In this document: positions 51,733 through 58,869 of the stretch, one piece after another
Position numbering within the stretch: the stretch's first letter is position 1
Layout of the letters: the number at the start of each line of letters is the position of its first letter
Assembly: GCA_903920695.1 (NCBI GenBank)
Contig: CAIXNB010000185.1
Location: forward strand, 1-59,008
Source of the DNA: an uncultured beta proteobacterium
GTDB taxonomy: Bacteria; Pseudomonadota; Gammaproteobacteria; Burkholderiales; Burkholderiaceae_C
Direction of reading: 5' to 3'
DNA: 59,008 nucleotides
The notes under the pieces: model-generated
What the model was told of the DNA's origin: nothing
What the model saw: the letters and a program-made list of their open reading frames with translations, nothing else
Database searches by the model: none
Program-made: the position numbers and the translations under genes

Positions 51733-52138
51733 TTTCAATTTCCAAAGGCCTTTTGCTCTGCAGGTTGACAAACAAATATCGTTTTAATGAGTTACGCTCA
51801 TTAATGTTAAGTTGCAGCGTTAGGCGTGTCAACAGTTTTTTCTAAAAATATCCGCAGAAAATTGATTTTTCATGTGCACTAACAAGACTGTGAATGGGCA
51901 AATATTGAAAGCCGTTCAAGTTTGGATTGCTGCGTGACTGCATTATTGAATGTAGCTCATTAAAGGCACGGCATTGAGCCGAACTCTGCATCAGAGCCGG
52001 AACGCGCGGCGTTGCTCAAGTGCACATAGTGCTGTAGCGTATGATATGCAGGTTGAACGACAGGAATTTGAATCAGCTCCCGCGTTATCGAGCGGGGCGA
52101 CGTTTGCTGCCAGACAGGCAACACCGAGGAGTCATTTC
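51733..52138. promoter_or_regulatory. Divergent tetR / racemase promoter region
   Basis: This 406-base stretch is A/T-rich against its surroundings and holds no convincing gene. TTAATGAG-TTACG-CTCATTAA (51784-51804) is a perfect palindrome 52 bases upstream of tetR; CTCATTAA recurs at 51956-51963. GCGTA-TGA-TATGC (52037-52049) is a variant of the shared GYGTA-N3-TA element, about 90 bases before the racemase start. Confidence 0.6.
51784..51804. promoter_or_regulatory. Probable TetR operator
   Basis: Perfect 8-bp arms TTAATGAG and CTCATTAA flank a 5-bp spacer directly upstream of the tetR start. A second CTCATTAA half-site lies 152 bases further on. Position and symmetry fit autoregulation by the TetR protein. 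Confidence 0.55.
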
Positions 52139-53290
52139 ATGAGTGGGCCATTGTCCGGGTTTCGGATTCTTGAACTCGGAGCCATCGGGCCGGTGCCGTT
52201 TGCCGGCGCCCTGCTTGCAGAAATGGGCGCGGATGTGGTTCGGATCGACCGCATTGCGGCGCCGCTTGCCGTGCCCGGCCTGCCCCCACGCTATGACTTC
52301 TACAACCGCAGCAAGCGCTCGCTGGCGCTGGACCTCAAGCGCGCCGAGGCGGTGGAGATCGTGCTTGATCTTGCCGGCAAGGCGGATGTGCTGATGGAGG
52401 GTTTCCGTCCCGGCGTTCTGGAGCGCTTGGGACTCGGTCCCGCGCAATGCCTGGCGGCCAATCCGAAACTGGTTCTGGCGCGCATGACCGGTTGGGGACA
52501 GACGGGACCACTGGCGCAGGAGGCCGGGCACGACATCAACTACCTTGTGCTGACAGGTGCGTTGCACGCCATTGGCGAAGTGGGCCATGTGCCGGTCCCG
52601 CCGCTCAATCTGGTGGCCGATCTGGGTGGCGGCGCGATGTACCTGGCCGTGGGCGTGCTGGCTGCGGTCATGCATGCGCGCGCCACGGGCAAAGGACAGG
52701 TGGTGGATGTGGCCATGATCGATGGCGTGACCCACCTGATGTCCGCTTTTCAGGCGTTCCGCCAGCAAGGCAGTTGGATTGACGACCGAGGCCGCAACAC
52801 TGTCGATGGCGGTGCGCCTTACTATGGCACCTATGAGACCAGCGACGGCAAGTATGTCGCCGTCGGCGCGATGGAGCCACACTTCTATGCCAATCTCTTG
52901 GGCGTGCTGGGTCTCGCTGCGACCAGCCTGCCGGCGCAGGAAGACCGCCAGGAATGGCCAACTCTGCGCGCACGTTTTGCCGCTGTCTTTCGGAGTCAAT
53001 CGCGCGCTGCGTGGGTGCAGGCTGCTACCGGTCGCGATGCCTGCCTGGCGCCGGTTCTGTCGATCGACGAGGCGCCGCAGCACCCGCACATGAAGGCACG
53101 CTCGGCTTATACCGATTTTGATGGCCTGCGCCATCCGAGCCCGGCCCCCCGTTTTTCCGAAACGCCATCGGTCCTGACGAGGCCCACTCCCGCAGCCGGA
53201 CAAAATACCGCCGAGGTCTTACAGGACCGGGAGGTTGCGCCAGAAAAAGTGGCGGCGGCAAGCGCGGCCGGGGCCTTTCAGAATTTCTAA
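52139..53290 (+). CDS. 2-methylacyl-CoA racemase-like CoA-transferase family III protein (AMACR-like)
   Basis: The 383-residue protein has the family III N-terminus GFRILELGAIGPVPFAGALL, ADVVRIDR near residue 33 and RMTGWGQTGPLAQEAGHDIN near 107. GHDINYL is the alpha-methylacyl-CoA racemase form with the catalytic His, which separates it from CaiB/FRC CoA-transferases. Racemases of this type convert (R)- and (S)-2-methylacyl-CoA so that acyl-CoA dehydrogenases can act. The start at 52139 follows GAGGAGTCATTTC. It suggests that the pathway meets methyl-branched acyl-CoA. The last 30 residues look low-complexity. Confidence 0.85.
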   Translation: MSGPLSGFRILELGAIGPVPFAGALLAEMGADVVRIDRIAAPLAVPGLPPRYDFYNRSKRSLALDLKRAEAVEIVLDLAGKADVLMEGFRPGVLERLGLGPAQCLAANPKLVLARMTGWGQTGPLAQEAGHDINYLVLTGALHAIGEVGHVPVPPLNLVADLGGGAMYLAVGVLAAVMHARATGKGQVVDVAMIDGVTHLMSAFQAFRQQGSWIDDRGRNTVDGGAPYYGTYETSDGKYVAVGAMEPHFYANLLGVLGLAATSLPAQEDRQEWPTLRARFAAVFRSQSRAAWVQAATGRDACLAPVLSIDEAPQHPHMKARSAYTDFDGLRHPSPAPRFSETPSVLTRPTPAAGQNTAEVLQDREVAPEKVAAASAAGAFQNF

Positions 53291-53330
53291 ACAACGCGGC
53301 GCAAGCCAGCCGCTTCAGCACACGGCGGAA

Positions 53331-54263
53331 TCAAAAAGCGACTTTTTCGGCGCCCTTGAGTTGCAGGATCTCGCGCGCTTCGTCGGGCGTTGCGATTTCG
53401 AGGCCAAGACCTTCCAGTATCCCTCTGACCCGCGTCACCTGTTCGGCATTCGAGTGCGCCAGTTTGCCACGCCCGATCCACAGACTGTCTTCCAGCCCGA
53501 CGCGAACATTGGCGCCCATCGACGCTGCCATGGCAGCGATCGGCATCTGGCTGCGTCCAGCGCCGAGTACCGACCAACGGTAATCGTTGCCGAAGAGACG
53601 GTCGGCCGTGCGCTTCATGTGCATAACATCATCAGGGTGTGTCCCAATCCCGCCGAGTATGCCGAATACAGTCTGCACGAAGAACGGAGCCTTCACCAGG
53701 CCGCGCTCGACAAAATGCGCCAGGTTGTAGAGGTGCGAGGTGTCGTAGCACTCAAACTCGTAACGCGTGTCATTGGCCGACAACTCGGTCAGCACCGTCT
53801 CGAGGTCGCCGTAGGTGTTGCGAAAAATCAGGTCCTTGCTGCCCTCGAGATAAGGGCGCTCCCAGTCGTGCTTGAATTCCTTGAAGCGCTGCAGCATGGG
53901 AAACAGGCCGAAGTTCATCGTGCCCATGTTCATTGACGCCACTTCAGGCTTGAGCACCTTGGCCGGCATCATGCGTTCCTGCACCGTCATGTAAGGCGAA
54001 CCACCCGTCGTCAGATTGACGATCGCATCGCTGTCGCGCTTGATGATCTTCAGAAATTTTTCGAATGCCTCGGGACGCTGGTCGGGTTTTCCGGTGACTG
54101 GATCGCGTGCATGCAGATGGATGATGGCGGCGCCCGCCTGCGCGGCAGCGATCGATGCTTCAGCGATCTCCTCGGGCGTAACCGGGAGATAGGGCGACAT
54201 CGAAGGCGTGTGGATGGCCCCGGTCACGGCACAACTGATGATGACTTTGTTCTGGACGTACAT
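53331..54263 (-). CDS. Beta-keto acid cleavage enzyme (BKACE, DUF849 family)
   Basis: The 310-residue protein starts MYVQNKVIISCAVTGAIHTP and carries the zinc-ligand motif HLHARDP near residue 50, then NLTTGGSP near 83, ASMNMGTMNFG near 110 and GANVRVGLEDSLWIGRGKLA near 250, all typical of BKACE/3-keto-5-aminohexanoate cleavage enzymes. Such enzymes split a beta-keto acid with acetyl-CoA into acetoacetate and a CoA ester. No lysine-fermentation genes are nearby, so another beta-keto acid is likely. Start 54263 is chosen over an ATG 48 bases upstream. Confidence 0.87.
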   Translation of the reverse strand: MYVQNKVIISCAVTGAIHTPSMSPYLPVTPEEIAEASIAAAQAGAAIIHLHARDPVTGKPDQRPEAFEKFLKIIKRDSDAIVNLTTGGSPYMTVQERMMPAKVLKPEVASMNMGTMNFGLFPMLQRFKEFKHDWERPYLEGSKDLIFRNTYGDLETVLTELSANDTRYEFECYDTSHLYNLAHFVERGLVKAPFFVQTVFGILGGIGTHPDDVMHMKRTADRLFGNDYRWSVLGAGRSQMPIAAMAASMGANVRVGLEDSLWIGRGKLAHSNAEQVTRVRGILEGLGLEIATPDEAREILQLKGAEKVAF

Positions 54264-54674
54264 GGCTGTTCCTCGGTAAGCGTTTTGACAGATCAGGAAA
54301 AATATCGGCAATCAGATAACGATGCGCAGCAGCAGGTTGACTCCGGAAACCACGGATCGGCTTTGTGGTGACTCTCTTTTTTGGCTATTGTACCGTAGCG
54401 TACCATATGTGTACATACCGTATTTTATCTATCTCTATCGATCAACTTGATACAATTAGTAATCTAGAAATTCATACTGAAGTTGACGATACGACTGCAG
54501 AATTTCAATGGCTGGATTCAGGTTTGCAAACAAATACCGGGGTACCATGAAATCATCTGTCGTCATGCTTGCATACGCCAAGGCGAGGCTCGAACGCGAC
54601 GATTCGTTGGCGCCGCCAGTTTACGATCTTGTGGCACAGGTTTGCGCAATGCTCCCGGTCAGAATCATTGCAAT
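54264..54674. promoter_or_regulatory. Divergent BKACE / TesB promoter region
   Basis: This 411-base stretch has no convincing gene and is A/T-rich at 54370-54500. It contains GCGTA-CCA-TATGT (54398-54410) and GTGTACAT (54409-54416), partial copies of the shared GTGTA-N3-TACAC element, and TACCGTA repeated at 54391 and 54416, 25 bases apart. Confidence 0.45.
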
Positions 54675-55577
54675 ATGAGCGCCGGCTCGGAAGGCCTCCA
54701 GCCCTGGGACGGTCACGACTTGTTTGCGCTCCTGACGCTGGAGGCAATCGATCCATCACATTTTCGGAGCCGTTATGCAAGCGAAAACGCGCGCGGCTCC
54801 GTCTTCGGCGGGCAACTGCTCGGTCATGCCGTCATGGCGGCGTCTATGACGGTTCCGCCAGACCGCGACGTGACCGCAATGCAGCTGTTCTTCTCGCAGA
54901 GTGCGATCCCTGATCGTCCGATCGACTTTGAGGTGACGGCGATTCAGGAAGGCAAGCGCTTTTCGTCGCGGCACGTGCGTGGTACACAGTCCGGTGGCCG
55001 CCTCGTTCTTGACGCTCAGGTGATGTTTGCATTGCCGCTGCTAGGGCCACAGCACGCGACGGCGGCACCTGCTATCGGTGTTGATCCGAACACCTTGATG
55101 AGGCTAGACGAGTTGCCGATTGAGATCAGTGATGCCGTTTGGCAAACACTCGGTTATCCGTTCGATTCATCAGCATTAGACCTGCGATTGGCAGACCCAG
55201 CCCAGGGTTTGGGTCTCGATGCTCACTCAACCAGGCTGCGCTTCTGGCTGCGCGCGCGCAACGAACTGCCGGACAATTCCAATGTGCAGGCTGCTGCATT
55301 TGCCTACTTGTCCGACTGGTGGCTGAACTTCAGCACGGTCGGGATCCATGTGCGCCAGATGCAGCATGATGGAACTCGTTTGCACGTGGCCAGTTTGAAC
55401 CATTCAATCTGGTTCCACCGTCCCCTGCTTGCCGATCGGTGGCTGCATTTCGACATACAAAGTCCATGTGCCGCCAGCGGTCGCGGCCTGTCGATTGCGA
55501 CCGTTCATGACGTCGAGGGCGTGCTGGTAGCCAGCGCAACTCAAGAGAACCTCATGACGCCGCTGGGCTCAACCTGA
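54675..55577 (+). CDS. tesB: Acyl-CoA thioesterase II (TesB-like)
   Basis: The 300-residue double-hotdog thioesterase starts at ATG 54675 (MSAGSEGLQPWDGHDLFALL). It has RGSVFGGQLLGHAVMAAS near residue 37 and the C-terminal SLNHSIWFHRPLLADRWLHF with the catalytic-region HSIWFHR motif, then EGVLVASATQENLM. It hydrolyses acyl-CoA to free acid and may rescue CoA when a pathway intermediate accumulates. The frame upstream of 54675 is open but not TesB-like. It is divergent from the BKACE gene. Confidence 0.87.
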   Translation: MSAGSEGLQPWDGHDLFALLTLEAIDPSHFRSRYASENARGSVFGGQLLGHAVMAASMTVPPDRDVTAMQLFFSQSAIPDRPIDFEVTAIQEGKRFSSRHVRGTQSGGRLVLDAQVMFALPLLGPQHATAAPAIGVDPNTLMRLDELPIEISDAVWQTLGYPFDSSALDLRLADPAQGLGLDAHSTRLRFWLRARNELPDNSNVQAAAFAYLSDWWLNFSTVGIHVRQMQHDGTRLHVASLNHSIWFHRPLLADRWLHFDIQSPCAASGRGLSIATVHDVEGVLVASATQENLMTPLGST

Positions 55578-55784
55578 AAACGCATCGGTTTGATCTTCTA
55601 TTTAACCAAATGCAAGAAACAGCCCACTGCTCCAAAGTCAAAAGCCACAGGCGAGCACTCAGTGGGGCCAACGCGTGCTCATGCCGCTCTGCAACGTCTT
55701 CGCCCTATTGCTGGCACGCCGGGCCGCAGTGTGAATGAGCGACACTTAAAGCACCGAATGATTTGAAGAAAGTTGCAGGCAGGC
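55578..55784. other. Gap after tesB without a recognised gene
   Basis: About 200 bases follow tesB; no terminator hairpin with T-run and no open frame of note is seen. Base composition becomes more A/T-rich toward the next gene. Confidence 0.4.
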
Positions 55785-56237
55785 ATGAACGGAAATATTT
55801 CAAAATCGATTTGGCATTCTTCGTTTCCAGTTGAATTGGTCAACCAAAAGGACCAAGGATGTGGGAATGGGCACCTCGGGATTGAAATATTGGAGGCTGG
55901 TGCCGACTACCTTAAAGGTCGAATGCCAGTTGACCACCGAACCAAACAGCCCGCTGGAATTCTGCACGGGGGCATTTCAGTTGTTCTTGCCGAAACGCTG
56001 GCGTCATGGGCTGCGACGTTTGTAGTGGACCAAAGTCTCTTCCATTGTGTTGGGCAAGAAATTAATGCAAACCACGTTCGCGCTGTTAGCTCGGGATGGG
56101 TGTACGGCGAAGCACGTCCGCATCACATTGGCAAAAGCTCCCATGTATGGGAGGTAAAGATCAAGAATGAGGACGGAAGGCTGGTTTGCATATCAAGGGT
56201 AACCATGGCTGTCCTCAGCAAGGTAATTCAGTATTGA
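55785..56237 (+). CDS. PaaI-type hotdog thioesterase (intact copy)
   Basis: The 150-residue protein starts MNGNISKSIWHSSFPVELVN and has the thioesterase core GILHGGISVVLAETLASWAA near residue 64 with the HGG turn, then GQEINANHVRAVSSGWVYGE. It is related to the truncated copy at 8053-8295. Codon use is more A/T-rich than the island genes (for example ATTTCAAAATCGATT), which suggests separate origin. It is the last intact gene before IS5-like remnants. Its position mirrors the broken copy at the other edge of the island. Confidence 0.82.
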   Translation: MNGNISKSIWHSSFPVELVNQKDQGCGNGHLGIEILEAGADYLKGRMPVDHRTKQPAGILHGGISVVLAETLASWAATFVVDQSLFHCVGQEINANHVRAVSSGWVYGEARPHHIGKSSHVWEVKIKNEDGRLVCISRVTMAVLSKVIQY

Positions 56238-56578
56238 GCTCCAGAACCACCAAAAAAAACGCATCCTTCACAGGTGTGCCCCTTCAAATCAAACACTCTT
56301 ACCGAGCTGCGACCAGGAGCGGCGTAAGCGTCCGCCGAGCACCGTTGTTGGCCCTGAACGACTGGTCTGGAACACTCGACAGAAAATCCTCGGAGGATAG
56401 GGGTACCCCACCATAACGTCTGAGTCCCTGTGCAGGTTGGCAAATTCATCGAATAAATCCGCGTTTCCTTAGCACCAACAGTCAGGGCTGCGCTGGCAGT
56501 GTCGCTTCTGACCACGGTAGAGAACGCGGCCACCGGCCTGCCAATTGCCGCAACGCTTCCTGAAACCGTCACCGTTGA
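56238..56578. other. Junction region with IS remnant, no gene
   Basis: This stretch holds no convincing gene. It contains the 65-bp IS5-like end (56404-56468) and unassigned sequence on both sides. An open frame on the minus strand (56228-56611) runs through the IS end and is taken as chance. Confidence 0.6.
56404..56473 (-). mobile_element. IS5-like element end, remnant
   Basis: This 70-base stretch is the reverse complement of 58869-58938 with one difference. The identical 65 bases (56404-56468) begin at the element tip GGAAACGCGGATTTATTCG when read leftwards. The tip is bordered by CTAA (56472-56469), a YTAR-type target as used by IS5 elements. Beyond 56404 the match stops, so the rest of this copy has been deleted. 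It lies between the island and the truncated ligase-like gene. Confidence 0.75.
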
Positions 56579-57022
56579 GGTCTGCATGAAGGCAACGCGA
56601 TCAAGGCGCAAGGTACGCTCGAGCGTGCGAAGACGCTGCAGCCGGCAGCGCCGCAGATTGCGGCGCTGGGGGTCATGCTGTGGAGCCAGTCGGGTCAGGA
56701 GAAACTGGCGACGCCGCGCGCCAAAGAATTGCTTCGGGCCGGCATCTTTGACTACGATCTGATTCGCACGGCGTACTACCTGGGGATGCGAAACCAGGAC
56801 CCGGAGCTTGCCATTCTGGCGCTTCAGTTACGAATCAAGACTTGGCCGGACCAGGCTACCGACGGCTGGCTAAAGCTCGGGCACATCTACAACTCACCTG
56901 CGGCCCTGGATGAGCAAAAGGCCTTGCAGGCCTATCAAGCGGCAATGCAAGCAGGCCCGGATGCCTTCAAGCCAGCCGTTCTGGCAAAGGTCCCGCTCGC
57001 CTACCAGGCCAAAGTTCAGTGA
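56579..57022 (+). pseudogene. C-terminal fragment, pilin-glycosylation/O-antigen ligase-like (PglL/Wzy_C)
   Basis: The frame ending at TGA 57020-57022 gives about 147 codons without an N-terminal membrane domain: HEGNAIKAQGTLERAKTLQP, TPRAKELLRAGIFDYDLIRT, DPELAILALQLRIKTWPDQA, then GWLKLGHIY. This TPR-like text resembles the C-terminal region of PglL-type oligosaccharide ligases in Burkholderiales, recalled from memory. The gene is cut at its 5' side about 100 bases from the IS5-like remnant. A translation start at ATG 56675 would give 115 residues but no function. Confidence 0.5.
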
Positions 57023-57357
57023 GTTGCGGGCTTCGCGTTCAATATTTCAGAGGAACTGGCTCGATATCCGTTAGCATGGGTCTGTGCGCCGATCCATCGA
57101 TCCGCGCTGCTGATTGAACTGGACACTGCTGCCTCAATCGAAGCGCGTGAAGCCCTGAACCGTTACGGCGGCCGCTGCACGCCGGATTCCTTGCTGTTCA
57201 TCGCCAATCGGCTCCTCGAAAGCGCCGACAAAGATGATGTCGAACTCGGCCGGAGCCCCTGCGATGAAGCCAGCAGGCCACTGATCGCCAAAAACAAATA
57301 ACGCTGTCGCCCTGGTCGCCTTGAAGCGGCGACCGTTACTGGAAGAGGATGTGTACC
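57023..57357. other. Region between ligase fragment and zinc-ribbon gene
   Basis: The frame of the ligase fragment stays open after its stop to TAA at 57299-57301 and would encode text such as EALNRYGGRCTPDSLLFIAN, but it has no good start codon. It may be a further gene remnant. The last 50 bases hold the ribosome binding site GGAAGAGG (57341-57348) of the next gene. Confidence 0.35.
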
Positions 57358-58125
57358 ATGTTCTGTGAAAACTGTGGCTCCAAATTGTTGGATACGACCC
57401 GCTTCTGTGGTGGCTGCGGCACGGCCGTGCCGGCTGCGCCGCTACCCGTACGGCCGCCCGCACCGCCAAGCAGCCCATGGCCACCGACGCAGGGCATTCG
57501 ACCGCCACCGCCACCGCCACCGCCACCGCCACCGCCACCGCCGCCACTGCCGCCACCGCCACCTGCGCCATCGTTTGCGCCGCCGCCATTGGCCTCGCCA
57601 TCACCATTGGCTGCGCCTCCTGCTGGCTACGTTCCGCCAATCCGGTTAGACTGGACGGCAACGGCCGCGCCACCGAGGACGGGCAGCAGCCCGACGCCAC
57701 CGAATATGCATTGGCTGGTGGTGCTGGTCCTGTGTGCTTTCACCTTCGGTCTGGCGGGTCTGGCATGGGCTTTCCGGCAAGCCGCTTTCGTCAAGAAGAT
57801 TGATCCCAGCAGCAAGGGGCTGCTTTATCTTGGACTTGCGCTGGCGGCCATGGTCTTGCAGGTGATTCTCTCGTTCATGATGGGCCGCATCTCGTCCTCG
57901 GGCATGGCGGTTATGCTGGTTTTGATCCTTTCAGCCCTGAACCTGGTGATCGTCGTTTTCGGTTTTCTTGCCGTGTTCGGTATGCGCAAGTCTCTGCTTC
58001 AGCACTACAACGCGGTCGAGCCGTTAGGCCTGCAACTGGGTGGCGTCATGACATTCTTTTTCAGCATCTTCTACTTTCAATACCATTTCGCTCGCATCAT
58101 CGCGCTGAAGAAGAAACCAGCCTGA
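57358..58125 (+). CDS. Membrane protein with zinc ribbon and polyproline linker
   Basis: The 255-residue protein starts at ATG 57358 (MFCENCGSKLLDTTRFCGGC), ten bases after GGAAGAGG; an ATG at 57349 is too close to that site. Two CxxC pairs at residues 3-20 form a zinc ribbon. A proline-rich linker (about 25-100) holds 15 consecutive prolines and then LPPPPP. The C-terminal half has four hydrophobic segments (about 120-240) typical of small integral membrane proteins of unknown function. The long proline run would need elongation factor P for translation. Function unknown. Confidence 0.72.
   Translation: MFCENCGSKLLDTTRFCGGCGTAVPAAPLPVRPPAPPSSPWPPTQGIRPPPPPPPPPPPPPPPLPPPPPAPSFAPPPLASPSPLAAPPAGYVPPIRLDWTATAAPPRTGSSPTPPNMHWLVVLVLCAFTFGLAGLAWAFRQAAFVKKIDPSSKGLLYLGLALAAMVLQVILSFMMGRISSSGMAVMLVLILSALNLVIVVFGFLAVFGMRKSLLQHYNAVEPLGLQLGGVMTFFFSIFYFQYHFARIIALKKKPA
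57499..57560 (+). repeat. CCA/CCG triplet repeat (polyproline)
   Basis: An almost uninterrupted run of CCA and CCG codons within the zinc-ribbon gene encodes the polyproline tract. CCACCG hexamers repeat about six times, so replication slippage could change its length in frame. Confidence 0.85.
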
Positions 58126-58141
58126 GTCGCAACCGGGTGCA

Positions 58142-58869
58142 CTAGCGCACGTAGAGTTCGCGCAGTTCGGCCAGCGCACGTGGCAGCATCGACTGAACGG
58201 CGGACAGGGTGACGGGCATCGCCTTGATGCCATTGAAAGCGCTGGCGCCTGCGCTACCACCCGTGGCACGCAGTGAGGTCTGGCAGCCACCCAGTCGCAG
58301 CAAGGCATCTTCTGTTCTTGCAGACAAGAGGTGGTCGATCAATGCTTTCGCCTGCGCCGGGTGCGGTGCGCCTACCACCATGGCAACCGTCCCGGGGATC
58401 ACCAGCGTGCCGCCTTTGCCCTGGTCCGGCGCGATGACCTTCACCGGTGCGCCGTGCGCAATCGCCTCGGCCGCATCGTCCGTATCGGTGAGACCAAATG
58501 CCAGTTGCCCACTGGCCACCATGTCACGCACCACCGAGTTGCCGTCGACCACACGCACGCCGCGTGCGCGCAAGGCTTTGAAGAAACTCAGAGTCGGTTC
58601 AGCGCCACGCGTTGCATAGAGGGCAGCGGCCTGCGTGGCCATGGTTCCAAACAAGGGGTTGGCCATGCCAATCGAGGTGGCCGGCCAGCGTGCATCCAGC
58701 ATGTCCTCCAGAGTGGCCGGGTGATCTGACGGTTTGAGCAGTTTGGTGTTGACGATAAAAACCCTTGCCCGGCCGCCGACCCCGGCCCAGCGCCCGTTGG
58801 CGTCCTTGTATTCGGCCGGCAGGTCGGCGGCCGAGGGTGAACGGTAGGTTTCCAGCAAGCCTTTTTCAG
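58142..58869 (-). pseudogene. ABC transporter solute-binding protein (iron-type), C-terminal part cut by IS
   Basis: About 242 codons of a periplasmic binding protein of the Fe(III)/AfuA-FbpA class remain: AEKGLLETYRSPSAADLPAE, GGRARVFIVNTKLL, GMANPLFGTMATQAAALYAT and GTVAMVVGAPHPAQAKALID. The signal peptide and first third are missing. The frame runs into CTAG at 58870-58873 and the IS5-like tip at 58874, so an insertion split the gene. The missing part may lie beyond the element, outside the window. Confidence 0.78.

Noticed and set aside
56228-56611. A 127-codon minus-strand open frame
   Set aside because: It runs across the IS5-like tip and unrelated flanks on both sides, has no motif and no ribosome binding site; chance opening is likely.
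57023-57301. A gene encoding the open text EALNRYGGRCTPDSL
   Set aside because: The frame has no ATG, GTG or TTG start with a ribosome binding site; it is listed only as part of the gap.
57134-57700. A minus-strand frame rich in alternating Ala-Val
   Set aside because: The Ala-Val run is the complement of the CCA/CCG polyproline codons of the zinc-ribbon gene.
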